From positions 1 through 64,000 of the forward strand of contig NZ_JYOO01000003.1 in assembly GCF_000956595.1 (NCBI RefSeq): DNA of 64,000 nt. The letters run 5' to 3'. This document shows, piece after piece, positions 43,647 through 53,327 of the stretch (position 1 is its first letter; the number at the start of each line of letters is the position of its first letter). The notes beneath the pieces were generated by a model. That model worked only from the letters and a program-made list of their open reading frames with translations, searched no databases and was not told where the DNA came from. The stretch comes from Priestia aryabhattai B8W22 (GTDB taxonomy: Bacteria > Bacillota > Bacilli > Bacillales > Bacillaceae_H). Both the position numbers and the translations under genes were made by a program.

Positions 43647-44022
43647 AATCTAATACATAAGATGCTAATACTTTTTGCACGTCGTAAACGCTTTTATCTT
43701 TACGAAATTCTTTTGAGATTGGCGCGCTAGAACCTGATACCCAAATATTTAATTCCGCATCCAAATCGAACGTTCCAGCCGTTTCTACGCTAAAATGGGT
43801 AATCGTCTTATAAGGAATGGAATGATAATCTGTTTTCTTTCCCGTCACTCCTTGCTTATCAACGATAATTAAGCGTTTCGTCGTAAACACCATTAAATCG
43901 CGAATGACTTTATACGCTTGTTCCACTCGCTCGTTGGCAATTAAAATGTTTTGTAAATCTTTTTCAGTTCCTCTTATATCTGCTTCTGATGCATTTCCTA
44001 ATAGTCCATCTAATATACCCAT
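43645..44022 (-). CDS. bacterial PH-domain protein (YvbH/YozO-like)
   Basis: 125 residues from the ATG at 44022 (AAGGAGTGAT upstream). After a short helix (LLGNASEAD), the bPH_1 fold follows: EQAYKVIRDLMVFTTKRLII, DYHSIPYKTITHFSVE, TFDLDAELNIWVSG and a final helix. These small PH-like proteins form rings in crystal structures, and their cellular role is unknown. The gene stands alone with its own terminator. Confidence 0.8.
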   Translation of the reverse strand: MGILDGLLGNASEADIRGTEKDLQNILIANERVEQAYKVIRDLMVFTTKRLIIVDKQGVTGKKTDYHSIPYKTITHFSVETAGTFDLDAELNIWVSGSSAPISKEFRKDKSVYDVQKVLASYVLD

Positions 44023-44086
44023 GCTTATCACTCCTTTCTATCTACACTACCGCATTTTGTTCTGTCTGGAAACCTAAAACGTTTTT

Positions 44087-46234
44087 TTAATGAATTAATT
44101 TACTTTCACGCGCTTTTTTGGTTAATTTCGCACTCGTTTTACTAAGAGGCTTATGAAGAAAAATGCCAACGAGCAGCACGCCAAGCCAAATGCAAAGAAG
44201 AACCGTAACGTCTTTTCTTACAATATCCGCTAACATGCCTCCTACAACTTCTCTCATCATGCTTATTGCATAGGTAAATGGTAAAAACGGGTTGATTGCT
44301 TGAAAAAAAGCAGGCACAACTTGAATCGGAAATGTACCGCCTGCAGCGGAAAGCTGAAGTACAAGCAAAACAATCGCCATCGCTTTTCCTGCATTGCCAA
44401 ATATCGCAACAAGCGTATAGACAATCGTCATAAACACGAAGCTGCACAGCAAGCCTAAAAAGATAAAAGGCACTTTATCTACGACGTACGTTTTGATTAA
44501 AAATAAATCGCCTAGCGTCACAATAAAAGCTTGCACAAGAGCAATGGACAAAAACGTTAAAAGTCTTCCAAGATAGACTTCATAGCTTTTAAACCGCTCT
44601 TCATCCGCTACTTCTACACTTAAAATCGAAACTAACAGCAAAGCCCCGACCCACAAGCAAAGCGTTGTGTAAAACGGCGACATAGCCGAGCCGTAGTTCG
44701 GAATGGGATAAAGCCTTTCTTCTTTTAAAAGAACCGGTTTAGCAAAAAAATCACTTTCTTTTTGCACATCGTTTTTTAGCAAATTAATAATATCTTCAAT
44801 GTTTTCTTTTCGCTGAAATTCTCGTATCTTATCCGCTATATTATGTACATTTTGCTCGATTCGCGGAAAGTCTTTTGTTATTTTCGCAAGCTCCTGCTGC
44901 CCGAGCAAGATGCCACTCGCTGTTTTAGACAGCACATTCGAAACATCCGGCATGCTTTTATTGGCTTCCTCAAGCAGTGAGTTTGCGCTTGCCGTTTTAT
45001 CTTTTGCCTCTTTGATTGCTTGTTCAACAGCGGGCACAATCGTAGAAGAATACGAATTCGTTAACGTATTTAATCTTGAAACCGCTTGGTCGGTGCGTGA
45101 GCTGAATCTATCAAGCACGCTTTGATTTGGAGCATCTCCATTTTGTGTTTGTTGCTGCAGACTGTTTACATCCGACAGCTGCTGCTGTAAAAGCGTGTTT
45201 ACATCTTTTACGTCATTAATAACAGGTGAAAGAACTTCTTGTTGAGATAACGCATTTAAATCTGTAAGAAGCGTAAGAACCTCTCCTGTGTCAGCAATTT
45301 GTTTTGTTAACTGCACTTTTAGCTGTTCCGCTGCTGCGCTGACTTCAGCCGGTGCGATGTCTTTTTCCATCAGCTGATTCTTCAATTCTTGAACTCCGAG
45401 AGCTCGCTGTTGAACACGATGCAGCGTTTCGTTGATCGTCGGTTCTGCTGTTTTTAACACTTGATCGCTTTTAGTTAAAAAAGTATTTAGCTGCTGAGTC
45501 ATCTGTGCGCCGTCAGCTGTTAGTCTCTCTACTTCAGGAAGAGCGGCCTGAGCTTTTGAGACAATAGCTCCAGCTTTTTGAGTGGTATCATTCGCTTCAT
45601 TAATTACTTTTTTGATTTCAGGAAGACGATTTTCAAGCTCAAAAATTCGTTGTTCAACTTGTTGAATGGTCGGCAAATCCCGCTGCAGGGTAATACCTAG
45701 TTCGTTAAACACAGAAAAAATGGCTCCATTCGCTGTTTTGACGAATTTTTCACTAATCTGTTGTGTTAAGCTGCTGGCTCCTTTGCTTGTAATTTTAGGC
45801 GCCACGGCGTTTATTTTTTCGTTTACTTTGTAAATAATGACCGGCTTTTCCAAACGATCTTGAAGAACGGTACCAAGCTTTTGTGAAAAATCTTTTGGAA
45901 TAACAATACTTGCATAATAGTCTCCGTGCTTTACTCCGTGATCAGCTTTTTCTTTTGAAACAAACGTCCATCCAAGCGTTTTATTTTTCTTTAATGTTGC
46001 AATAATATCTTTTCCCACGTTCACGTGCTGCCCTCTTATCGTAGAACCTTCGTCTTCGCTTGTTACTGCAATGGCAATACCTTCAGTCCGTCCGTAAGGG
46101 TCCCATGATGCTTTTATATTAAACCATGCATAAAAAGACGGCAGAATCATCAGCGTCAGCACAATGATAATCATCGCCCAATTGGTGAAAATTCTTTTTA
46201 AATCGCGCGTATAAATATAAACAGTATTTTTCAT
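44087..46234 (-). CDS. yhgE: YhgE/Pip family membrane protein
   Basis: About 715 residues from the ATG at 46234. One N-terminal membrane segment (about 17-37), a long extracytoplasmic coiled-coil/Gln-rich region (about 50-510), and a C-terminal block of five or six membrane segments (about 525-700) of the ABC-2 permease type. The start (DLKRIFTNWAMIIIVLTLMI) and LPSFYAWFNIKASWDPYG are strong YhgE/Pip landmarks. Pip is a phage receptor in Lactococcus; YhgE-like proteins are related to the ESAT-6 secretion protein EsaA. No ESX genes are adjacent, so the role here is open. Confidence 0.85.
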   Translation of the reverse strand: MKNTVYIYTRDLKRIFTNWAMIIIVLTLMILPSFYAWFNIKASWDPYGRTEGIAIAVTSEDEGSTIRGQHVNVGKDIIATLKKNKTLGWTFVSKEKADHGVKHGDYYASIVIPKDFSQKLGTVLQDRLEKPVIIYKVNEKINAVAPKITSKGASSLTQQISEKFVKTANGAIFSVFNELGITLQRDLPTIQQVEQRIFELENRLPEIKKVINEANDTTQKAGAIVSKAQAALPEVERLTADGAQMTQQLNTFLTKSDQVLKTAEPTINETLHRVQQRALGVQELKNQLMEKDIAPAEVSAAAEQLKVQLTKQIADTGEVLTLLTDLNALSQQEVLSPVINDVKDVNTLLQQQLSDVNSLQQQTQNGDAPNQSVLDRFSSRTDQAVSRLNTLTNSYSSTIVPAVEQAIKEAKDKTASANSLLEEANKSMPDVSNVLSKTASGILLGQQELAKITKDFPRIEQNVHNIADKIREFQRKENIEDIINLLKNDVQKESDFFAKPVLLKEERLYPIPNYGSAMSPFYTTLCLWVGALLLVSILSVEVADEERFKSYEVYLGRLLTFLSIALVQAFIVTLGDLFLIKTYVVDKVPFIFLGLLCSFVFMTIVYTLVAIFGNAGKAMAIVLLVLQLSAAGGTFPIQVVPAFFQAINPFLPFTYAISMMREVVGGMLADIVRKDVTVLLCIWLGVLLVGIFLHKPLSKTSAKLTKKARESKLIH

Positions 46235-46344
46235 ATGTCCCACCCAGTTTTATTGTTACAAGTTAGCTTATCCATGTTCGAAGAAACATATTTCTGATAC
46301 TATAGAAAAAGTTAGATATGGTTTTAGTAGAAAGGATGATGAAC

Positions 46345-47520
46345 ATGACAGAAAGACTTTATTATAGCAATCCCTACACAAAAACGTGGGAAACAGAAGT
46401 GACAGAGACGCGCGCTCTTTCAAATGGCTACGCTTTAACGTTAAAACAAACTGCTTTTTATCCAGAAGGCGGCGGACAGCCTTCTGATTACGGTACTATT
46501 GCCGGAATTGAGGTAAAAGATGTTTATGAAGAAAATGGAGAAGTCTATCATCTCGTTGATACGCTCCCTGCACAAACGAACGTCACGTGTGAAATTGACT
46601 GGAATCGCCGCTTTGATCATATGCAGCAGCATAGCGGACAGCACTTACTTTCAGCTCTATTAATTGATACATATGATATTCATACCGTTAGCTTTCATTT
46701 AGGAAGCGAAGCTGTCTCTATTGATTTAAATGTGCCTCAGTTATTTCATGAGCAGCTATTACACATTGAAAAAGTTGTAAACGACGCTATTTACAGCAAC
46801 CGCCACATTAAAACGTACGAAGTGAAAAAAGAAGATTTGCATACTCTTGCGCTTCGCAAAGTGCCCGAGCTAGAAGACGAAATTGTACGCATCGTAGAAA
46901 TTGAAGGTATTGATGTTTCTGCCTGCTGTGGCACTCATGTGAACCAAATTGGAGAACTGGGCCTTATTAAACTTACAAAAACAGAAAAGCAGCGCGGCAA
47001 TACACGCCTCTTTTTTAAATGCGGTATGCGTGCATTAGCTGATTATCAGCAGTCTCAAGAAATCGTAGCGGAACTTAGCAATAAATTCAGTACAAGCCGT
47101 GAGTTAGTTGTAGAACGAATTAAAAAATTGGAGACTGAACAAAAAGAACTGCAAAAACAACTAGAAGAATTAAAAAATGAAAATGCAGCTTATTTAGCAA
47201 GTGAATTAGAAGCCAAAAAAGAAGGATCATTTCTGTACCATCACTTTGAAAACCGTACATTAAAAGATGTGCAAGCTTTGACAAAGCAGCTGCTTCAAAC
47301 GCCTGATACAACGCTTCTTTTTGCTTTTTCAAGTGATCAAAAGGTCTTACTTGCCCACAGCGGCAGTGAGGTAAAATGCGGAGAGCTTTATAAAGAGCTT
47401 CTTCCTCTTTACGATGGAAAAGGCGGGGGCGGACCAAAACAAGCCCAAGCCAGCTTTTCATCTTCTGAAAATATGAACGCCTTTATTAGCGCAGTAAAAG
47501 AAAAAATAACTCATGCATAA
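46345..47520 (+). CDS. alanyl-tRNA editing protein (AlaX-L, with DHHA1 domain)
   Basis: 391 residues from the ATG at 46345 (AAAGGATG upstream). The editing core has the zinc ligands H96-x3-H100 (QHSGQHLLS) and C194-x3-H198 (CCGTH). A coiled-coil linker (about 235-280) leads to a DHHA1 domain at the C-terminus (DGKGGGGPKQAQA). It removes serine or glycine wrongly attached to tRNA-Ala, like the editing half of AlaRS, without the aminoacylation part. This long form is typical of AlaX-L. A terminator follows. Confidence 0.87.
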   Translation: MTERLYYSNPYTKTWETEVTETRALSNGYALTLKQTAFYPEGGGQPSDYGTIAGIEVKDVYEENGEVYHLVDTLPAQTNVTCEIDWNRRFDHMQQHSGQHLLSALLIDTYDIHTVSFHLGSEAVSIDLNVPQLFHEQLLHIEKVVNDAIYSNRHIKTYEVKKEDLHTLALRKVPELEDEIVRIVEIEGIDVSACCGTHVNQIGELGLIKLTKTEKQRGNTRLFFKCGMRALADYQQSQEIVAELSNKFSTSRELVVERIKKLETEQKELQKQLEELKNENAAYLASELEAKKEGSFLYHHFENRTLKDVQALTKQLLQTPDTTLLFAFSSDQKVLLAHSGSEVKCGELYKELLPLYDGKGGGGPKQAQASFSSSENMNAFISAVKEKITHA

Positions 47521-47521
47521 C

Positions 47522-47553
47522 AAAAAGCCTGTCTTTTTAAAGACAGGCTTTTT
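47522..47553. terminator. bidirectional terminator between alaX and menA
   Basis: AAAAAGCCTGTCTTT pairs perfectly with AAAGACAGGCTTTTT around TTAA-type loop sequence; it serves both convergent genes. Confidence 0.9.
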
Positions 47554-47561
47554 CCACATAA

Positions 47562-48485
47562 TCAGCTTACTAAATAGCCAATTAATAACCCAATTGATAA
47601 AGTAAATCCAAAAAACGTATTTGTTTGAGCAGTTGCTTTCATCGCAATAAGCTCTCCGCGTACAAATGCTTGTACGGCTTGAATTGGCTTAGGTGCACTA
47701 AGAAACACTAAGAAAATCCAAGGGCTAATATCGAAGAATACCACTAATGCAACGGTCCAAATATACGCAATGCCGAACAAAGCAGCTAAAAATCTAATCG
47801 CATTTTTAGAACCTAATAAAATAGCTAGCGTACGTCGTCCGCCTTTTGTGTCTTCTTCTATATCGCGAATGTTGTTAGACAAATTAATCGCCCCTACTAA
47901 AATCGCAATCGGAAGTGATACAAAGATGCTTTCAGACGTTACGGTATTTGTTTGAATAAAAAATGAAATTAAAACGAACATGGCACCCATGCAAAGACCT
48001 GAAAATAATTCTCCAAACGGCGTATACGCAATCGGAAGCGGTCCGCCCGTATACAAATAACCAATCGCCATACCTACTAACCCAACTAAAGCAAGCCACC
48101 AGCTGCTGTTTGCACATATATATACGCCTAAAATAAGAGCAATTCCATAAGAAATCAGTGCTAAATTTAATACCGTTTTCGGTTTCATTCCGTGTCTGAC
48201 GATAGCTCCTCCGATACCTACGGAGTCTTCTGTGTCTAACCCGCGTTTAAAATCATAGTACTCGTTAAATAAGTTTGTCGCAATTTGAATCCACAAACAT
48301 GAAAAAAGCATCGCAAGAAACATCCAAACGTTCACATGGCCATAAAACATGGCTAGAACTGTTCCAATCAAAACGGGCACAAACGATGCTGTTAGCGTAT
48401 GAGGACGGGTTAATTGCCACAAAATCTTCCCTTTGCTATACTGCTCGACTGCAGCTTTGTTTTCTCTGTTATGACTTGTCATCAT
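47562..48485 (-). CDS. menA: 1,4-dihydroxy-2-naphthoate prenyltransferase
   Basis: 307 residues, an integral membrane UbiA-family enzyme with about eight to nine segments. The first Asp motif is N74-x3-D78-x3-G82 (NEYYDFKRG), the second is NNIRDIEEDTKGGRRTLAI. It attaches the polyprenyl chain to DHNA, the membrane step of menaquinone synthesis. In many bacilli the other men genes lie close by; here none are in view. The upstream 600 bases contain a repeat instead of a divergent menF. Confidence 0.92.
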   Translation of the reverse strand: MMTSHNRENKAAVEQYSKGKILWQLTRPHTLTASFVPVLIGTVLAMFYGHVNVWMFLAMLFSCLWIQIATNLFNEYYDFKRGLDTEDSVGIGGAIVRHGMKPKTVLNLALISYGIALILGVYICANSSWWLALVGLVGMAIGYLYTGGPLPIAYTPFGELFSGLCMGAMFVLISFFIQTNTVTSESIFVSLPIAILVGAINLSNNIRDIEEDTKGGRRTLAILLGSKNAIRFLAALFGIAYIWTVALVVFFDISPWIFLVFLSAPKPIQAVQAFVRGELIAMKATAQTNTFFGFTLSIGLLIGYLVS

Positions 48486-48815
48486 CCTCTTCCCTTCTAT
48501 TACGAACCGTATCTCTATTTAAAAGTGCTGCTTTTAACATAACGAATGATAGCAAACTTACTCTAATACAATACACGTCCGCCCAACAAAAAAATCACGG
48601 AACTCTTTAAAATATAAGTTCCACCTTATATCATAATAATTTATCGCTCTTTTTACAAGATGACCGCTTATACATTTCCGGCTTTTTTTCTACAAAAATC
48701 TGCTTTGACGCAGAAATTTATAATAAAAAGATGAAAAGCTTATACGAAAAGTGAGGTTGAGACTTAACTAAATCAATCTCATCTAAAGATGAAAAAATGG
48801 GATAAATGATTTAGT

Positions 48816-49005
48816 ATGGGGTGCTTGTTACATCGCTGCTGATTTCCGTGCAAGACTTCGCTTTCCGCGGGCGGCCGCTGAGTCTTCTCGTCGCTTACGC
48901 TCCTGTGGGGTCTCACCTGTTCCTCTTTTCCAGCAGGAGTCTTCGCCTTGCTCTCCAATCAACAGCTAGAAGCCCCTACATACATGAAACCTACGTTCAC
49001 TATCG
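48816..49005. repeat. intergenic repeat, long form (copy 2)
   Basis: Same flanks as copy 1 but with the GC-rich core CGGGCGGCCGCTGAGTC, CTCGTCGC and CTGTGGGGTCTCACCTGT. The GC content is clearly above the neighbourhood. The pattern GCTTTCCGCGGGCGG..CTCGTCGC..CTGTGGGGTCTCACCTG is one I recall as a widespread structured intergenic repeat in Bacillus and relatives. Confidence 0.8.
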
Positions 49006-49010
49006 CAATG

Positions 49011-49043
49011 AAAAGATCCGAGCGATTTATCGTTCGGATCTTT
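49011..49043 (-). terminator. terminator of the SUV3-like helicase
   Basis: AAAAGATCCGAGCGAT pairs with ATCGTTCGGATCTTTC (one G-U) around TT. It lies about 50 bases after the helicase stop. Confidence 0.75.
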
Positions 49044-49094
49044 CTTCAACTAACATAATTTTGTACAAGCCTCTTTTTTTATCTCTATATCTTA

Positions 49095-51707
49095 TTAATT
49101 AAAATCGTAGTCGTCCTCATGTCTTCTGCGAAATCTTTTATGAAAACACGAATCGCATATCGCATGATCATGATTCCAAGGAAGGTCTTTAGAACACGCA
49201 CTGCACGTTCTTTTAAATTTTTTCATATCTTTTCTTAATACGTTATGGATTTTATCTGTAAGCTCTTCTCGAACACGCTCCCAGTAAATAGTTTCTGGCC
49301 TTCTGTCCATTCGATATAAAAACAAAAGATGCAGGCCAATCGCCTTATAAGACAGCTCTAATTTTTCCAGTGAACCTTCTATTATCCTTGGTTCAGGTAA
49401 TTCTTCTCTGTTAACAATCGCATTCATGCTAGCCACCCACTGTTTTTTCAAAGAGCTTTCTTTGGCTGAAAACGGCAGCTGCAAGTAACCGTATAAATCA
49501 ACAATGGGCATTTTCGCTTCAATCAGCGTGTCTTTCACTTCCTCATAAAGCTCACGTTCTTGTGCCAGATTTGATTTTTGTGTCCCTTTTGGATTTTTAA
49601 ATTTAGCCCACATGTCAAAAAACGTTCCGAGGTCATGTTGATATTCTTTAAATCTTCTGAGCATATCTGAAGTAGGCGCAATTGAAAATTTACTGATTTG
49701 CTCGTCTGTTGAAAATAACAGTTCTCTCATTTGCTTTGCATCTTTAGCGAATGCAACTTCTCCAACATTGTAGAGCCCCTTCCTTCCAGCACGACCTGCA
49801 ATCTGCTTTAACTCCTGGGAAGTCAGTAATCTCCGTTTTTGCCCATCAAATTTCATGTTTTCTAAAAGCACAATTCGTCTAATTGGAAGATTTAATCCCA
49901 TTCCAATCGCATCCGTAGACACAATGACAGTTGTTTCTCTATTAATGAACTGCTCAATTTGTTTTCTTCTCGTTTCAGGCGGCATACTTCCATAAATCAC
50001 GCTCACTTTGTGACCATCTTTTTCTAGCTTAGCCGCTGTCTGGAGCACTTTTTTACGCGAGAAAACAATTAAAGCATCTGCGGGTTTCACTTGTTCAATT
50101 TTGAACTTTCGAAGATCTACTTTTAAAGGTATATCTCTTTCATACTCATAAATTTCTGAGATCACACCGTCTAACATCTCTTCTAACATACTTCGAATGC
50201 TTAAACTTCCGATCACATGAACTTGTTTGGCATTGGCTCGGGTGATGGCTTTATACCATGAAAACCCTCGGTCTCTGTCTTGAATCATCTGTGCTTCATC
50301 AATTACGGTTACATCGCCATGTTCTAATTCGCTAAACATCTCTACGGTACCGGCCATATGCTGAGCGTCTTCAACAATCTTTTCTTCTTCACCTGTTTTT
50401 AACGAACAAGCAACTCCATCTTTGTTCAGCTTTTCAAAAACTTCTAAAGCTAACAGGCGAAGCGGCGCTAAGTAACTACCCGAAGCAGCTTTTTTTAATG
50501 ACTTTAATGCTGTATATGTTTTTCCTGTGTTTGTATCACCGAGATGAAGAATGTATTCCGTTTCTTTTCTTGGATCCATTTCGTATTCTGCACCAAAAAT
50601 ATAATTTAACTGTCGCTGTTCTTCTTCAATCAGCTTTTTCTTTTCTTCACGTTCACGTTCTTGTTGTAATCGTCTTTCTTCCAGCTGTTGTGCATATCGC
50701 TCTTTATGCTCTTCAATCGTTAAGTTGTCCTCTGAAACTTCTAGTACATCGGAAAGCTTTTCTTCTACGAGCATTTTTTTATATTCATAGACCAAATCCG
50801 ATAAATTACTTCTGAGTGCTTTTATAATATCCATTCGTGTTACCGAAGCATTTGTATAAGATTTATACTCTTCTTTAAATAAAGCAGGAAGGTCATCCAT
50901 AATCATAGTTGGAATGATTTCATAAATCTTATCGGTGATAAATACCTCGTATACATCCTCATACGTTTCAAACAAGATAATCGTTGAATATCTGTCTAAT
51001 TCTGAGCTTACGCTGCCCGTGAGCTCTTGAAAAAAGTCATGAACCGTTTCATAATCATGACGTGTTAAATCACCGTTTTCTATTAATTCATCTTCAAGCT
51101 CAGTATGCGGCGCATAGTTTTCAATATACTTTGAGTTTGTTTCAATGTCTTTTGATAGCTGTTGTGAAAGCTTTTCTCTTATATGTAGGTAATACAGCTC
51201 TTTATTTACTTCCAAAATAGGAGCCGCTTCTAAATTTAACTGTAATTGATACCTGGCTTTTCGATCATTAATACTTTGCTGTCTTTCTTTCTCTTTTCTT
51301 TCTTCTTCTTTTTTGGCAAATTCAGCTCTTGCTTCTCCGTATAGAGATAGCCACTCTGCTTTATTGCCATTTCCGTATTGCTCTTTTAACCAAGAAAAAG
51401 CATCAAACTCCAGACCTTTTCTCGTTTCTTTAGCAAATAACTTATCTATAGCTTGAGGTTTATACCCTCTTATCTCAAAGCCTCTTTCTGTTAAATACGC
51501 TTTTCTGTTTTTCTTAGATACAGAAGAAACAGCTATTTTTCTCCACGCAGTCCCCCAGGCTTTCTTAATAAAAGAATGCCTGTCTGTTAAATACGCCTCT
51601 AAATCCAGACATTCGTCTTGTTCACCTAGTACGCTTTTTATATCCTGTAATAATGTATGTTTAGTTTTTTCAATGGCCCTGCCTTGAATAGCCTCTAATT
51701 CGAGCAT
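49095..51707 (-). CDS. SUV3-like RNA helicase with N-terminal extension and zinc-finger tail
   Basis: 870 residues. The helicase core starts at about 385: HLGDTNTGKTYTALKSL (motif I), SYLAPLRLLALEVFEKL (Ia), VTVIDEAQMI (II, DEAQ), VIVSTDAIGMGLNLPIRRIV (V) and QIAGRAGRKG (VI). This order and DEAQ box match SUV3, the mitochondrial degradosome helicase. The 380-residue N-terminal part is charged and partly coiled coil and has no domain I can name. The C-terminus ends with CSACSKDLPWNHDHAICDSC, a zinc finger. It probably unwinds RNA for a nuclease. ATG after AAAGGAG. Confidence 0.82.
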   Translation of the reverse strand: MLELEAIQGRAIEKTKHTLLQDIKSVLGEQDECLDLEAYLTDRHSFIKKAWGTAWRKIAVSSVSKKNRKAYLTERGFEIRGYKPQAIDKLFAKETRKGLEFDAFSWLKEQYGNGNKAEWLSLYGEARAEFAKKEEERKEKERQQSINDRKARYQLQLNLEAAPILEVNKELYYLHIREKLSQQLSKDIETNSKYIENYAPHTELEDELIENGDLTRHDYETVHDFFQELTGSVSSELDRYSTIILFETYEDVYEVFITDKIYEIIPTMIMDDLPALFKEEYKSYTNASVTRMDIIKALRSNLSDLVYEYKKMLVEEKLSDVLEVSEDNLTIEEHKERYAQQLEERRLQQEREREEKKKLIEEEQRQLNYIFGAEYEMDPRKETEYILHLGDTNTGKTYTALKSLKKAASGSYLAPLRLLALEVFEKLNKDGVACSLKTGEEEKIVEDAQHMAGTVEMFSELEHGDVTVIDEAQMIQDRDRGFSWYKAITRANAKQVHVIGSLSIRSMLEEMLDGVISEIYEYERDIPLKVDLRKFKIEQVKPADALIVFSRKKVLQTAAKLEKDGHKVSVIYGSMPPETRRKQIEQFINRETTVIVSTDAIGMGLNLPIRRIVLLENMKFDGQKRRLLTSQELKQIAGRAGRKGLYNVGEVAFAKDAKQMRELLFSTDEQISKFSIAPTSDMLRRFKEYQHDLGTFFDMWAKFKNPKGTQKSNLAQERELYEEVKDTLIEAKMPIVDLYGYLQLPFSAKESSLKKQWVASMNAIVNREELPEPRIIEGSLEKLELSYKAIGLHLLFLYRMDRRPETIYWERVREELTDKIHNVLRKDMKKFKRTCSACSKDLPWNHDHAICDSCFHKRFRRRHEDDYDFN

Positions 51708-51871
51708 AAAATTCTCCTTTGGAAAGTTTTCCTACATTTATTATAGAAAAGACCCCTTATAGAATCAAATACATTGTTATTACTTTATTTGAGGCTGGAT
51801 TAATAAACTCTCTTCTTTCTGCTTTTACTTATTTCTCAGCTATTTTATCTACTTGCCTTTTTATCTTCTCT

Positions 51872-51907
51872 TCAACACAAAAAGCTCCTTTGAATAGAAG
51901 CTTTTTG
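51872..51907. terminator. terminator, left copy of a flanking duplicated sequence
   Basis: AAAAAGCTCC and GAAGCTTTTT pair (one G-U). On the minus strand it ends the NCS1 permease transcript. The 36 bases are almost the same as the terminator at 57515-57549. Confidence 0.8.
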
Positions 51908-51945
51908 ACATTTTTTCAGATAATTCAGTCTACTTTAAATATCTA

Positions 51946-53307
51946 TCAAGTATTTCTGTCAATTCCCTTTGAATAAGGGATTGAGAGCTGTGAAAGCTTG
52001 GTTAACGATACATGTAAAACACCTGTAAATAAAAAGGCCAAGATCGTTGCACCTGTGGCTATCGGGTGAACGTACGTGAAATAGTAGGCAAATACAGCAC
52101 CCACTATGTAAGATACATACACATGAAGGTTAAATCCTTTTGTATACCAGTACAGTTTATTTTGTTTTTCTAAAATAGCTGAAATATCATAGTGTTTTTG
52201 GCGAATGATATAATAATCCACAAGAACAATCGCAATAATGGGAATAAATAAGACACCGATCATAAGCAAAAAGCTTTGAAAATTTGTCATTAACCACTCT
52301 TTTAGTAAAGAACCTAGGACTGTGACAACTCCCATCGTTAGTGCCGGTACCCAAAAGCGTTGCTTTGGAAAAATAGATAAATAAGACATTGTCGCGCTAT
52401 ACAGTACCATTACATTCGTAGACAGCACCGATAAAAAAATCACGATCGCTGCTACTAATCCTAATAGCGGACTATATGCGCCAATTAAATTTACTGGGTC
52501 ATACGTTTGCGTCATATTTCCGAGAATCGAAAAACCGGAAACCGTTGCCCCTAAACCCATCGCAATTAAAGTCGCCACGTTATACCCTAAATACGTTCCC
52601 GCAATTCCCGTTTTTTCAGATTTACAGTTTCGGTTATAATCGCAAACAATGGGAATCCACGTAAAAGCTGTAGCTACTACAATATCAAAAGCTAACATCC
52701 CTGTAATGCCAGGATTTTCGTTCGCTTTCATTTGAATTAATTTGGCTGCATCGAATTCGATAAACAAATAGCTAAACACAACGGTTGCTAAAATGACCAT
52801 AAGCGTAGCTACTAATTTTTCCGTTGCTTCAATTCCTTTGTGTCCGTATATAGAAATCGCTACTACCAACACTTGAGTAAGAATTGTAAATAGATTGATA
52901 TTGCTGTAACCGGTCAAAAAAGTAATGGCATGATTTAAACTTAGCCCTGCCATGTAGGCTTGAATCCAGGCCCAGCCGATTAATGTAATAAGATTAACAG
53001 CAGCAGGAAGCATAGCTCCTCTTTGTCCAAAAGCAGGTCTCATTAAAACCATGGTTGGAAGACCGGTTCGAGTTCCGATATTTCCCATCAGCACGAGCGG
53101 TATAGCACCTACTAAAGAGCCAAGCACGATAATAAATAATGCCTTTAAAAATGTCATATCGGGTACAAACAGCATTCCCGTAAAAACGGTCGTTACTACC
53201 ACATTGGCTCCTATCCACATGGAAAATGTAGAGAAGAAGCCCATACTTCTTTTATTGACTGCAATCGGCTGCACATCATCATGGGCAAGACCACTTTTTG
53301 TTGTCAT
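51946..53307 (-). CDS. NCS1-family purine/cytosine/hydantoin-type permease
   Basis: 453 residues from the ATG at 53307 (AAAGGTGG upstream), about 12 membrane segments. NCS1 landmarks: FSTFSMWIGANVVVTTVFTG (segment 1), GLPTMVLMRPAFGQRG (segment 3 loop) and LIGWAWIQAYMAG. It imports a nitrogenous compound by proton or sodium coupling. Family members carry cytosine, purines, allantoin or hydantoins; its partners here (ureohydrolase, aldehyde dehydrogenase) suggest a guanidino or amino compound. It is third in the sigma-54-driven unit. Confidence 0.82.
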   Translation of the reverse strand: MTTKSGLAHDDVQPIAVNKRSMGFFSTFSMWIGANVVVTTVFTGMLFVPDMTFLKALFIIVLGSLVGAIPLVLMGNIGTRTGLPTMVLMRPAFGQRGAMLPAAVNLITLIGWAWIQAYMAGLSLNHAITFLTGYSNINLFTILTQVLVVAISIYGHKGIEATEKLVATLMVILATVVFSYLFIEFDAAKLIQMKANENPGITGMLAFDIVVATAFTWIPIVCDYNRNCKSEKTGIAGTYLGYNVATLIAMGLGATVSGFSILGNMTQTYDPVNLIGAYSPLLGLVAAIVIFLSVLSTNVMVLYSATMSYLSIFPKQRFWVPALTMGVVTVLGSLLKEWLMTNFQSFLLMIGVLFIPIIAIVLVDYYIIRQKHYDISAILEKQNKLYWYTKGFNLHVYVSYIVGAVFAYYFTYVHPIATGATILAFLFTGVLHVSLTKLSQLSIPYSKGIDRNT

Positions 53308-53327
53308 TTTCTTTCCACCTTTCACTT

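Larger units (their letters stand above)
48486..49094. other. long intergenic region with the long repeat copy
   Basis: About 610 bases between menA (start) and the SUV3-like helicase (end). It holds repeat copy 2 (48816-49005) and a terminator (49011-49043). The 48486-48815 part is AT-rich; I see no gene or RNA there. An open frame at 48821-49102 lies inside the repeat and is not a gene. Confidence 0.7.

Noticed and set aside
44087-46234. Type VII secretion locus around YhgE/Pip
   Set aside because: No EssC, WXG100 or EsaB-like gene lies nearby; neighbours are a PH-domain protein and AlaX.
48821-49102. Open frame of 93 codons
   Set aside because: It lies within the GC-rich intergenic repeat and the terminator; it is open only because of the repeat's composition.
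51719-51976. Plus-strand hydrophobic frame
   Set aside because: It crosses the terminator and the end of the NCS1 permease gene and has no start signals.
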